This document shows, one piece after another, positions 10,089 to 19,664 of a DNA stretch of 35,964 nucleotides. Source of the DNA: Gnetum montanum. Lineage: Eukaryota; Streptophyta; Gnetopsida; Gnetales; Gnetaceae. Position 1 is the stretch's first letter. Each line of letters opens with the position of its first letter. The DNA is taken from assembly GCA_015680685.1 (NCBI GenBank), contig MNCI01014147.1:567203-603166 (forward strand), given 5' to 3'. A program made the translations under genes and the position numbers. The notes beneath the pieces were generated by a model. It made no database searches and was not told the DNA's origin. It saw only the letters and a list, made by a program, of their open reading frames with translations.

Positions 10089-11138
10089 TGTTAGTTTTGA
10101 AGATCAATAACTTAGAAGGGGGTGGAATAAGTTTCATCAATTCAAACATAAAATTGCACAAAGATGTACATGATACCCCAACTTAGGTACTTTTACACTC
10201 AAAGGGTAGAATTATTGCACACCTTCAAACTTTTTTTCTTTAAAAATGTGATGTTAAGGACACTACAACCTTTACAAAGTTTGAGCACAAGAAGCACATC
10301 AACCCTAATGGGGAAACTAGAATGAGAAACAAAATTTACAAGGAAAGGATGCAACTGATTTTCTAGTCCTTGTACTTTGAGGTACAACACAATTGATCAC
10401 TACAACAGTATACAAGATAGTACAATGAGGTACACAAAATAAAATAAAATAATGTACACAATGATCGCTTGATGTTGACACTTGCTTGCATCAAAAACTT
10501 GCACAATGTCCAAGAGAATGAAGCCTTCTTATAGTCTTGAAGTTTCTGAAATCACCTTGGAATTCATGCAATAGCCATCTAATGGCTAGGGAAGATGTCT
10601 TCTTCAAGATTAAGACATCTTACTGCATAGACTTCAGTTCAGGGAAGATGTCTCTCCACCAAAGGAGATGTCTCTCGGGAGACATATTTTCCAAACATAA
10701 GACGTCTACTATTTTAGCAAGACATCTTCTCTAGTTCTTCTCCACTTTGGCTAGGACGTCTTCTACTTTTGGGAGATGTCTTCTTAGCTTTTGAACTTAG
10801 TTCTTGAAGTTTTCTTTCATTTATGTTTCTTTTTCACAATTCTTGAAACATCTTCATTTCATTGTAGTCTTCTTCTTTTCCCTTGCTCCCACTTTTCTAA
10901 AGAAGTCCTTATCCAAGCTCTCTTGAGTTCTTATAGAATTGAATTTGACATCTCATTGTAGCTCTTCTTTCTTAACTCTTCATTCATGTCTATCAAGTCC
11001 TTGTGGTCTTCACTTTGACATCTCTTTGTAGATGTCATCTCTTGAGATCTCCTTCATGCCTTGCAAAACCATCATACTCCACAAACCATTATATGTTCTT
11101 CATTTTTCTTAGAGTTTTAACATACCAAAAGGTCAACA
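10089..11138 (-). repeat. LTR on the minus strand with adjacent polypurine tract
   Basis: Read on the minus strand it starts TGTTGACCTTTTGG (11138) and ends CAAAACTAACA (10089), giving the TG...CA ends and short imperfect inverted ends typical of LTRs, length about 1050 bp. Directly upstream on that strand is a polypurine tract, AAAAAGGGGG (11152-11143), then ATAT. That makes this the 3' LTR of an element whose interior lies to the right. It carries the spaced palindrome array at 10593-10781. The matching 5' LTR was not found in the window; one may be lost or too diverged to see. Confidence 0.6.
10593..10781. promoter_or_regulatory. Nine-copy spaced AGACGTCT-type array
   Basis: Copies start at 10593, 10613, 10646, 10666, 10680 (AGACATAT), 10700 (AGACGTCT, intact palindrome), 10720, 10754 (GGACGTCT) and 10774. 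Spacings are 20, 33, 20, 14, 20, 20, 34 and 20 bp, the same 20 and 33-34 set seen in the other LTRs. GACGTC is the C-box class of bZIP site; binding here is inferred. Confidence 0.75.
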
Positions 11139-11142
11139 ATAT

Positions 11143-11152
11143 CCCCCTTTTT
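11143..11152 (-). other. Polypurine tract
   Basis: AAAAAGGGGG on the minus strand lies four bases from the TGTTGACC start of the LTR. This is the position where plus-strand DNA synthesis of an LTR retrotransposon starts, and it sets the orientation of the element. Confidence 0.65.
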
Positions 11153-11539
11153 GATGATGTCCAAAACTTAAAGAAAATGGGGTAAGAAAATAAACCAATA
11201 AATAGTAAAAATAATATTAAAATGTCAAGGCATATAAATTTCAATGGTAGCTAGGGACTAGGATAAAATCTCTAAGGTTCAAGGTAGGTCAAAGGTGTAG
11301 GGAAGGATGATAAAATCAAATATGATATGATGCAATAGTAAAAACTATCTCCAAGAAGTGTGCCACACAAAAATAACCAAAATGAACACCATCAGTCTCT
11401 ATCATAAACAATCCTCATCTATTCATACAATGATTGCATCATATATAAAAATCACATATGTGTACATCCACAAAAATCACATATGTGAATATTAACATAT
11501 CCAAATCTCTTCCCTTTTTTTGACATCAAAAAAAAAAGA

Positions 11540-13040
11540 AAAGAGAGAGAGAATACTTGAGGATCCTAACAATTAACATTGATCGCATCATCAGAGTTTG
11601 AATCAACCACTACTCTAGATGGACAATAAGTCTCCTCCTCATTGTTGTTGTTGCTAGTGCTAGAGCTATTGGAACATTGCTCATCATCATCTAAAGACTC
11701 TATCTATTGAATAGGGGCCCTCTAAGAATGAAGCTTCACTTGAAATTTAAATGAAGCTGGTGCATCAGGCTGAGTTGGAGCCTACTAGGAAGATGAGGAA
11801 GCTCCCTTCCTCTCATAAGTAACATCAACATATACCCTTTGGGACGTGGTCCCAAAAATACTATTCATGGCTTGCTGCTCAAAGGATTTGGAAGCATCAC
11901 CTAAAGGTTGAACATGATGCTTAGGATATGTGGGAACATGATGCTTAGACTGCATGGGAACATGATGCACCCTTTAGATGTGAGCCGATGGTGCATCCAG
12001 CTCAAAATTTAACTCCATTTGTGAGTCATATTTATGAGAAGGTCCATCTACATCAGAATGTCTTGATGGTGCAAGAATATCCTCCTCATTATCAGAAATA
12101 GAAAGAGTAGTGACCTCCTCAAACTGCTATCCATCTAAACAAAGAGGGATGCCAGTAGCATCCATTTTGTTATGCATGTAAGAGTGATTCCTCCCAAGCA
12201 ACCTAATAGCATGAGTAAATGGACAAAGTAGGTTCTTTAGGGAGGATCTAACTAAACTGTACACTAGTAGATTGGAACGTAGTCAATTGAGAAGAGGCCT
12301 TAGATGATGATGCCACTTTCTTCTTCTTCTCTGATAGAGATGGCCTGGTGCTTGGTCCTACTACTTCTGCAAGAGAAAGAATCCTCTTCTCAGCATACTC
12401 ATTGAGGCTTTGGTTGCCTTTGAACAAAGGCATCTCAAGAATAGGTACACCCCTTTGACAAATCAACAAATTGATGAGATAGGGATGCCCAAGGATTCTA
12501 TCCTTGGCATATAAACTCAGAATGTCCCAACAAAGAGTATGCCCCAAGTCCAATAGTTTTCCTATAAAAGGGTAGTGGAGCATAAAATCTTGGGGTGGTA
12601 GCAAATAGCTATAGCTTCCCCCTTTTACAATAATGTTATAGATCATAATAAGGAACAAAGTGGAAGCATCATGAGGCATTCTATTCCTATTAATTCTATC
12701 TCTATCAAAAGACACAGTTTCTCCAAACAAGGCATCACAAAAATCATCATGACTAACAAGAATTATACCATGTGTATAAATATCATTCATAGTATCAATG
12801 GTCACTTGGAAAACATCTACACTAGAAATCCCAAGTGCATTCACAACTTTGAAAGACATCTCAATGACAAGACCCCCAACCATGGATGTAAATTCCCCAA
12901 AAATAGCATTCAAAATCATAATATTGGAATAAAACTCTTTAATTAATACTTATAAAACTAGGAAATTCATTGTAATGAAATCTATCCAATTTAACACTTT
13001 AAAATATTCCATCAAAGTTTGTTTCCTATGTAAAGGAAAA
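11540..13040 (-). pseudogene. Gag-like / plant-transposon-type protein, decayed
   Basis: On the minus strand an almost continuous protein starts near 13040 (QTLMEYFKVLNWIDFITMNF), passes a TAA, and runs LIKEFYSNIMILNAIFGEFT into an uninterrupted 223-codon frame (12919-12248). That part includes DRDRINRNRMPHDASTLFL and GHPYLINLLICQRGVPIL, a layout I associate with the poorly characterised plant transposon protein domain that starts with a V/L-KEFY motif. A serine/lysine-rich linker follows (SEKKKKVASSSKASSQ). One frame change near 12245 continues into an acidic, low-complexity tail (about 12240-11560) with several stops and a HHVP repeat (three copies near 11900-11960). It lies just upstream of the polypurine tract, so it is probably the main coding part of the same minus-strand element. 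No polymerase is visible, so the element looks non-autonomous. Confidence 0.5.
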
Positions 13041-13124
13041 GACAAGGAGTGCTCAAAGATGATACTCATGGTTCAAGTTACCTCAAATCAATGTTGGGCA
13101 TTGATACTTTTGAATTGGGACATT

Positions 13125-13470
13125 TTATAAGTTTTTTAGAAATTTTTGAAGAGATCTCATGCATCAAGGAAAAGAATGGGGAGGTTGAAAGAAAAAATGA
13201 TAGACAGAAAGTAATAGAAAGCAAAAGCATTGCACAACATCTGTTGTTACACAAAATGTTTTTGGGGACTTGCACCCCTCATTAGTATGTTTAGGCAATG
13301 TGGCCAGGCAACCGAAGCTACAAAGGCAAGGGAATAAGCATGCCAGTACATGTATAAATAGGGTCCCAACTTCTAAAATTAGAAAAAAATCCTGCTCATT
13401 AAAATTAGAGCGGGCTCCACTCATCATAGGCAAGATGGGGGTGGAACAATGTACTGACAAAACTATTACA
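13125..13470 (+). repeat. Left inverted arm
   Basis: Reads from AAATTTTTGAAGAGATCTC through GACTTGCACCCCTCATTAG and GGCAATGTGGCCAGGCA to ATGTACTGACAAAACTAT. It is matched in reverse complement by 14447-14842, with an indel of about 30 bp near 13380-13400. TATAAATA at 13353-13360 is on the plus strand. Confidence 0.8.
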
Positions 13471-13505
13471 GAACAGTATTTCAAAGGTGAACATGAAACA
13501 TTCAA

Positions 13506-13715
13506 CAAATCAGACCTATTAGCAGAGTTGAAGGGTGTTTAAGGTTTAGGGGAATCCTTATGTTTGAATGGTGTACATGAGGGGTCCAACATCAAAGAAT
13601 GTCATGCACACAGGCATTCAGCTGAAAACAACAATGAACAAAGATCTTCAACAGCAACGAAGAGACGAGTTGCAACGACATTGGAGAAGAAACAACCAGA
13701 GGTTGTGATGAAACT
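13506..13715 (+). repeat. Direct repeat A, first copy
   Basis: From GCAGAGTTGAAGGGTGTTTA to CCAGAGGTTGTGATGA. It is repeated in the same orientation at 14256-14458 with small differences, for example GGTCCAACATC against GGTTCAACACC. Confidence 0.8.
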
Positions 13716-13825
13716 GAAGAAAACACCTTTAGAAGAAACTGCAACCAAGAAGAACAATGTAAGCAGGGCAGTGGTCAAGACATGGATAAAAAAGAAACAT
13801 GTCGTGGTCTGCATAATCCTGCAAT

Positions 13826-14253
13826 GCGATCAAAACCCATGGAGAACCTGCAAAAAGATTAAAACCTAACCAAAAATAGAAAAAATCTAAAAATGGCTAG
13901 AATCCAAAGAATAGCGAAAGATGCTGTCAAGAAAGGCTCAACAATTCCAAGGCAGCAAGATAGAGAGAAAAAATTTTAGAAAATTTTGAAGAGATCTCAT
14001 GTGTCAAGGAAAAGAATGGGGAGGCTGAGAGAAAAACTACAATGTGATCACATGGAGAACCTACAAAAGGATTAAAACCTAACCAAAAATAGAAAAAAAA
14101 ATCTGAAAATGATGAGAATCCAAAGAATAGCAAAAGATGCTATAAAGAAAGGCTCAAAAATTCCAAGGCAGTAAGATAGAGAGAAAAACTTTTAGAAATT
14201 TTTGAAGAGATCTCGTGCGTCAAGGAAAAGAATGGGGCGTTTGAGAGAAAAAC
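13826..14253 (+). repeat. Tandem pair of about 213-bp units
   Basis: Unit 1 (13826-14041) and unit 2 (14042-14253) both run from CATGGAGAACCT through AGGATTAAAACCTAACCAAA and GGCAGCAAGATAGAGAG to GAGAGAAAAACT. The last third of each unit is the GAAGAGATCTC box that also occurs in both arms. Confidence 0.8.
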
Positions 14254-14255
14254 TG

Positions 14256-14458
14256 TTTGGCAGAGTTAAAGGGTGTTTATTGTTTAGGGTTTAGGGGAAC
14301 CCTCATGTTTAAATGGTGGACATGAGGGGTTCAACACCAAAGAATGTCATGCACGCAAACATCCGGCTAAAAACAACAACAAACAAAGATCTTCAACAAC
14401 AACGAAGAGATGAGCTGCAATGACGTTGGAGAAGAAACAGCCAGAGGTTGTGATAGCT
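14256..14458 (+). repeat. Direct repeat A, second copy
   Basis: From GCAGAGTTAAAGGGTGTTTA to CCAGAGGTTGTGATAG, a direct copy of 13506-13715. It runs straight into the right inverted arm. Confidence 0.8.
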
Positions 14459-14842
14459 TTGTCAGTACATCATCCCACCCCCATCTCGCCTATGATGAGT
14501 GGGGCCCACTATAATTTTAATGAGTAGGAATTTCTAACTTTAATGAGAAGGAGTTTCTAATTTTAGAAGTTTGGACCTTATTTATACATGTACTGGCATG
14601 CTCATTCCCTTGCCTTTGCAGCTTTGGCTGCCTGGCCACATTGCCTAAACACACTGATGAGGGGTGCAAGTCCCTAAAATTTTTTTTTGTAACAACAGAC
14701 ATTGTGCAATGCTTTGAGCTTTCTATTACTTTCTGTTTAACAGTTTTTCTATTTTACAGTTTCTACTATATTTCTCTCAGCCTCCCCATTCTTTTCCTTG
14801 ATGCACGAGATCTCCTCAAAAATTTTTTAAAAATACATCTAG
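14447..14842 (-). repeat. Right inverted arm
   Basis: Reverse complement of 13125-13470: it contains the same GATGTACTGACAAAGCTAT, CTGGCCACATTGCC and GAGGGGTGCAAGTCCC blocks read backwards. The TATAAATA box is on the minus strand at 14579-14586, pointing towards the left arm. Confidence 0.8.
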
Positions 14843-15480
14843 TTAATTGGGATATGGTTGCCAGGCCTAGGAATGCTAGGGGCCTTGGAATCACCCAATT
14901 CTAGGATGTCATCACAATGGGATATTAGGGACACCTTAATAGGTTGCTTCAGCAGGAACACAATCTGACTTAGTGGATTAGTCTCATGAATAGCAAATAT
15001 CAGCTTTCGGAGGCCATTACATGGGACTCATATTTGGCAAGCCTTATGTAGACACACGTGGGAGATGATGGCTTTTGGGCTTTTGGGGATGCCGTTGAAA
15101 CAATTGATTAAAGTAAAATATCCAAAGGTCAAGGGATTGTGGGGGTTATGGAAGGGTCAGCTTCCAAAGAAAATAAAAACATTTATTTGCCTAGTTCATC
15201 ATTTGGCTATCCCAATCATGAATGTTTTACAAGAACTAGGGGTTCATGTTGAGGCCACATGTCCCCTCTGCATGGCTAAACTAGAGATAGTTGTGCATTT
15301 CATGTTTCAATGCTCATGCTCTAGTGGAGTCTAGCAAGCTACGAGAATTTAGTCGGTGTTGGTGTTTAACGATGATTCTAAAGCCATCGCAATTCTATGG
15401 TTGCTTTGGAAAGCATAGAATTGTAGGGTCTTCTAGGGGGTGTTGCTGTCACCTTTGGTGCAAATTGTTGTGATTGGGCT
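14842..15480 (+). pseudogene. LINE ORF2 C-terminal end with zf-RVT finger, copy A
   Basis: The frame opens with the segment following the reverse transcriptase core (MVARPRNARGLGITQF), continues through LMNSKYQLSEAITWDSYL and, after a frame change near 15055, reaches the zf-RVT region: PKKIKTFICLVHHLAIPIMN, then CPLCMAKLEIVVHFMFQC (about 15268-15321), a C-x2-C-...-H-x4-C pattern characteristic of plant L1-like LINEs. The typical tryptophan-rich end (ILWLLWKA) follows near 15395. In-frame TAG and frame changes show it is dead. The endonuclease and catalytic reverse transcriptase core were lost by 5' truncation. Confidence 0.75.
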
Positions 15481-15499
15481 CTAACTTTGGTAGGAGACA

Positions 15500-16740
15500 T
15501 ATCTCACAATGGGAGTTACCCCCACCTTTGATCCATCATGTGCGGAGTATCGAGGGAACCCGATTCTTTGGAGTATGGTCTCTCAGGTGGGCTGGGCAGA
15601 TCTTCTTCACCTACTTAGGGGATGAGTTGGACCTTGAGGATGGTCAGTTCAATACTAATTAGCAAGGGTACTACCCACTATTCAAGGGATGTGTATCAAA
15701 CTTACAGAGTAGGTGATTGCAGAGTACTTGCAGGTGTTGGTGGAGGGGGATGAGGTGTTGCTCAAAGGGTAAGGGTTGCATGATGCTTATGACTTTTTTC
15801 TAGGATCAGTGCCCAAGATCAGGAGTGGTTAGGTTTCTAAGTCAGCCCTCAAGCTTTTATGGCAAGATGCAGCTAAAATGGTGGATAGGTTTTTTGTGCA
15901 CGTCGACAACGTCTAAAAGTTGTTTATAGTGCATTTTCGCTTTATGTGAAGCCTCTGAAGGGGATACACTATCAAGTTGCCTTTTTTTTTCTTGGTAGTG
16001 CTACGGTGACAAAAGAGGGGTAGGTACTCTAAGTTAGTTTTAGCCATGTGGGAAGCAGCTTAAGGAGTGGTTCCTCTAGAGTCGAGGGCCACTCTAGTCC
16101 AATTGATGTATGGGCATCGATGGCTACATTGCACTCCGTTGGTGATGGTGGACCTTATGGAGAAGTTGTAAGAGTCTAACAAGCAAGTGAGGTCACTAGG
16201 CTTGCATGCAAAGGAGGGTTCTCGAGGGGCTACGATGAGGGTACAGGTCGTGTCCCTAAAAAGTTAGGGGAGGAGAGATTAGTGGTAGTGGGGGCTTAGG
16301 TTGTCAAGGACCCAAGGATTCCAAATGAAGAGTTGATTGCTAAGGTGGTGGAGGAGGTGGCTACGTGGGCCTGGGAGGATGAGAAGCCTCTTTGGGAGGC
16401 TAGGTGGTGGACGATGGAAGAGAAATTCCATTGGTAGCTGGAATAGATGGAGCACTGGCATGTAGAGAAATCCATGGAGGAGAACACGTGTAGGGGCCTG
16501 GTAGAAGCGATGGTGCGAAATTTGCTGGAAGTGGACTTGAGGTAGATGATTCATGAGAAGCTTTAAAAAGAGGTGTGGCAACAAGAGGCCCAAGAAAGGA
16601 AGGACTAGGAGCACATAGAGCAAGAGGAGAGGGAGGTAGTCCAGATACAATAGTAGCTAGATCTTGCACATGAGAATGGAGTGTGGTCCTAGCTTCGAGA
16701 AGGGTAATACCCCTATGTGGTAATGAACATTGGACATAAC
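15500..16740 (+). pseudogene. LINE C-terminal extension: gag-like domain and coiled coil, copy A
   Basis: After the zinc finger the frame resumes at about 15505 (MGVTPTFDPSCAEY), runs through SQVGWADLLHLL, then about 15670-15950 gives PTIQGMCIKLTE, VIAEYLQVLVEGDEVLLKG, GLHDAYDFFLGSVPKIRSG and FFVHVDNV, with TAG and TAA stops at former Gln or Trp codons. This resembles N-terminal gag-like regions of plant retroelement polyproteins (general resemblance only). A Glu/Gln/Trp-rich helical stretch at about 16330-16680 (VEEVATWAWEDEKPLWEARW) looks like a coiled coil. The same order occurs in copy B at 23950-24960, so it belongs to the family and is not a chance neighbour. Confidence 0.5.
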
Positions 16741-17262
16741 ACGTCATGGGGTGCGCTATGAAGGCATATTCATCAAATGGGGAAAGAGATGCACCCTAAT
16801 GGTAAAGCCGATGACGTAGAGTGCACCAAGAAAGTTGAATCTTTCAAGGTCTTTTAATAGGTAGCAACTTTTGTTGATATTGAGTGACACAAGGCAATTC
16901 TTGATGCTATTCATTTCCAGGAGTGGGTTAGATGCCACTGTACAGGACTACCCTACCACATATAGGAAGCAGGCCTTGGATGTTAGGTTTTTGTTGCTTT
17001 CTGGTGGGTTTTGTTTCCTTTGTTTGCTGGGTCCTATTATTAGTGGGTTGGTTGTGGGGGTTTTGGGAGGTAAGCCACTAGTGTTGATCCTTGGGAGTTT
17101 GGTGGCTTGCTGGCTTGGTTCAAGTGGTCCCCACCACTTGTGGTGGGGGAGTTTTAAGAGGTCAGAGGGGAGATGCCTCCCCTCATTTTTGGAATTGTAC
17201 AAATCTCTTGTAATTTCTAGTTGCAATTAATTTAAATGACCTAAATGCTTTTCAAAAAAAAA

Positions 17263-18679
17263 CACACTGAGTTATAAATTAAATTGCTACAAAAAGGTTT
17301 GAGAAGAAATATTTCAAATAAATATTATTGTGTACAAGTGGTGTTAATCTCAGTGATGAATCATCCTCTTGTAAAAGATCTTGAGGAAATAATGTTGTGT
17401 CATGAGCACGATGAAAATCAACAAAAAATTCAACAGGTATGTATTTAATACATGCATATTCTTTGGTGCTGGAAAGGTACAATTAAACTTGTGTAATAGG
17501 GCAAGTTGATTCATTGCTACTTAGAAGAATTCCTAGCCATAAATTTTTATAATTACCTTTCTCAATGAGCTGCAGCTCATTGTTTTGTCATTCTACAAGT
17601 TACATGTTGAATTCCAATAAGTTTTACTAAGATATTATGTTACTATGTATATTCTCTATCAAATATTTAGGGTCATACTTTTTAGAATTTTTCATTTTAG
17701 GAAATTATATAAAAGACATGTTCAAGTTACATAAATAGTGGACATATCTATTGTGCTCAGGATTTATTGCTACTGATGTATTTTGTATAAGTTCATTGTT
17801 TGACAGATCCTTTGAATTTACAAAAATGGAATAAAATATTAGTATCAGTATATAAGTGTTTAGATATAACTATTTTTTATGGTATGAAAGCTCTTGACTC
17901 TATCTTTTAAAATTCTTTAACTAAGAATCCCTTGCAACTTCTGATTATACAAAATTTAATGCAATTCAAAACATAGCAGTTATGTACTAACTGGAAAATG
18001 GAAGAACAAAAGGTTTCATTGGTTTAATTAATATAAGTTAAAATTACAAGGTTACATCAACATTGAAGGAATTGAAGTTGGAACTCTACAACTGATCACA
18101 TTTGAAAAGTGTTTAAAGCATGATCTCACCCGCTAATGATAGTGTTAGATATCCAGTTCTAACTGGGAAATTGGCAGTTAATCAATTTCATAAGCCTTGT
18201 AATCATGATGCAATTATCATAAAGACCTTTAATAAAAGGGTAGGTTGTACTTGAGAAATTCATCTCTTGGAAACTTTGGGGGTTTAAATTGAGTTATTTA
18301 GATAGGTAAATTAAAGGGCTTACTAGCATGGTGTTGTAGAGCCCAGGATAAGGGTACAAATCATAGAGCTAGTGAAGCAGGACAGACTTTGTTTCAAAGA
18401 TGTCATTCAACATGTAGAGATGTTTTCCTCCTTTGGTTGGCAACGTGTAAACTCTCTCGGTACTTGCCTAGTCTAACTTCAAGACTCCCAAGCCATTTTA
18501 CAAGCATCATAGATGCCTTTCCCCCAACCCAATCAAGCACAAGGTCTAATTTCACAACCATAAGTTTATAAACATGCTAATGAACACACCAACACACATA
18601 TAAGCAATACTTTTCCTTTATAAGCATTTGGCATCGACAAAAACCTATATTAGACCAGCAAGATATACTTTGAATAAAT
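17263..18679. other. Gene-free AT-rich stretch
   Basis: Between the LINE poly(A) end and the copia remnant no coding motif, repeat or RNA gene was seen. Weak minus-strand continuity with the copia remnant may extend into 18380-18680 (a charged segment near 18420-18480) but I could not match it to the conserved part of the family. Confidence 0.55.
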
Positions 18680-19360
18680 ATTATATACATTTAGTTTTGA
18701 ATATGCTTTACAAAAATTGAATGATTAGCATGAGTTTGATGAAAACCATAAGAAATAACAATAGAACTCAACTTATTAAACCATGTCCTAGGAACTTGTC
18801 TGAGATCGAAAATAACATTTTAAAGGCAGAAAATGTTTACAAACTTCCTCATGAGCAACAAACCCATCTGGTTGCTTTAGGCAAACCTCCTCTTACAAAT
18901 CACCATAAATAAATGCATTTTTATCATCAATCTAAGTGAGTGGACAACCCTTATTCACTACAACAAGTAGGAGCACACAAATAGAATTCAAATGAGCAAC
19001 AAGTGAGAAGTTCTCAAAATAATCAAATTCTTAAGTTTGGTTATAGCATTTAGCATTTAAATGATACCATCCAGATAATATTTGATGGCATAAAACAATT
19101 TACACCCATCAATTTCCTAACTAGCTGGTGAATCAACGAAGTCCCTCGTAGACAACATTTTCTCCATTGCATTTTTCCAGCCAACATGGATAAGACCTTC
19201 ACGATAAATTTTAGGAATTGAAAGGGAAGATAATGCTAAAGTAGATGCATTGGTAGCTAGGGGAGGCAGGATAAACATGATTTGCCAAAGCATATCAACG
19301 AGAGGGAAAAGAAGATGAAGAGAGTTTACCTTTTTGCTATGCAATAGGAGACTCAAGATC
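18680..19360 (-). pseudogene. Ty1/copia reverse transcriptase remnant
   Basis: The minus strand carries the segment joining integrase to reverse transcriptase: SLSIPKIYREGLIHVGWKNAM (about 19260-19150), matching the copia pattern where a conserved HPGW precedes the polymerase. Then CKLFYAIKYYLDG and, after a frame change, NAFIYGDL-stop-EEVCLKQPDGF (about 18950-18880), the hallmark copia motif N-A-F-L-H-G-D-L-x-E-E-V-Y-M-x-Q-P-x-G-F. It goes on to DLRQVPRTWFNKLSSI and HANHSIFVKH (about 18820-18690). The YVDD active-site motif was not seen, so the polymerase is truncated. Several stops and at least two frame changes show an old fragment. LINE copy B begins just to its right. Confidence 0.75.
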
Positions 19361-19664
19361 TAACCCAAGACCATCTTCTTAGATAAGTGGAAAGATCATT
19401 GAGAAAATGATGGGATTGAAGGTAGATCAGAATTTTTATGGTGCTAATAAACTTGCAATGGCTCATTAAAAACACCAAAAGAAGTATTAGTTAGAACTAT
19501 CTAAGAAATATTTTGTAGCTTCAAAGAAGGTGGCATCATAATTTTCATTTTTGATAATCCAATGAAAAATTGGGATGTTACCACTGGCACAAAGCATCTG
19601 CAAAATTTGGCATCTTCTAGTGAGCATATTATTGTTCTGATGGGGTAACTGACTATATAACAAA

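Larger units (their letters stand above)
13125..14842. mobile_element. Composite with long inverted arms, unclassified
   Basis: The left arm (about 13125-13470) is repeated in inverted orientation at the right (about 14447-14842). Each arm has a TATAAATA box pointing inwards. Between them are a pair of direct repeats (13506-13715 and 14256-14458) and a tandem pair (13826-14041 and 14042-14253). A box of about 60 bp containing GAAGAGATCTC occurs four times, three on plus and one on minus. No transposase is recognised. The frame at 13564-13869 is basic and has no known motif. Long internal-promoter inverted ends recall Mutator-like or foldback elements, but a rearranged LTR element is equally possible. 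The right border coincides with the start of LINE sequence. Confidence 0.5.
14842..17262 (+). mobile_element. 5'-truncated LINE retrotransposon, copy A
   Basis: The sequence starts in mid-reverse-transcriptase ORF (LVNWDMVARPRNARGLGITQ), passes a zinc finger and a long C-terminal extension, and ends in an A run (17254-17262) after a G/T-rich 3' region (about 16980-17160). Truncation at the 5' end and a terminal poly(A) are the hallmarks of target-primed LINE insertion. It is a relative of copy B (19665-25420): the equivalent opening motif in B is GWDTMARPREAGEMG at about 23320. Target-site duplications were not found. Confidence 0.8.

Noticed and set aside
12671-12946. Plus-strand 91-codon frame
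   Set aside because: Shadow of the 223-codon minus-strand gag-like frame.
13078-14133. Several short minus-strand frames rich in Phe, Ser and Leu
   Set aside because: Opposite strand of A-rich repeat units in the composite; no motif and not conserved between the repeat copies.
16279-16747. Overlapping minus-strand frames of 60-123 codons, proline/leucine/serine-rich
   Set aside because: They mirror the Glu/Gln-rich coiled-coil coding on the plus strand of LINE copy A; purine-rich coding leaves the opposite strand free of stops.
16948-17230. Frames on both strands near the 3' end of LINE A
   Set aside because: G/T-rich 3' region of the LINE; hydrophobic, low-complexity, overlapping on opposite strands.
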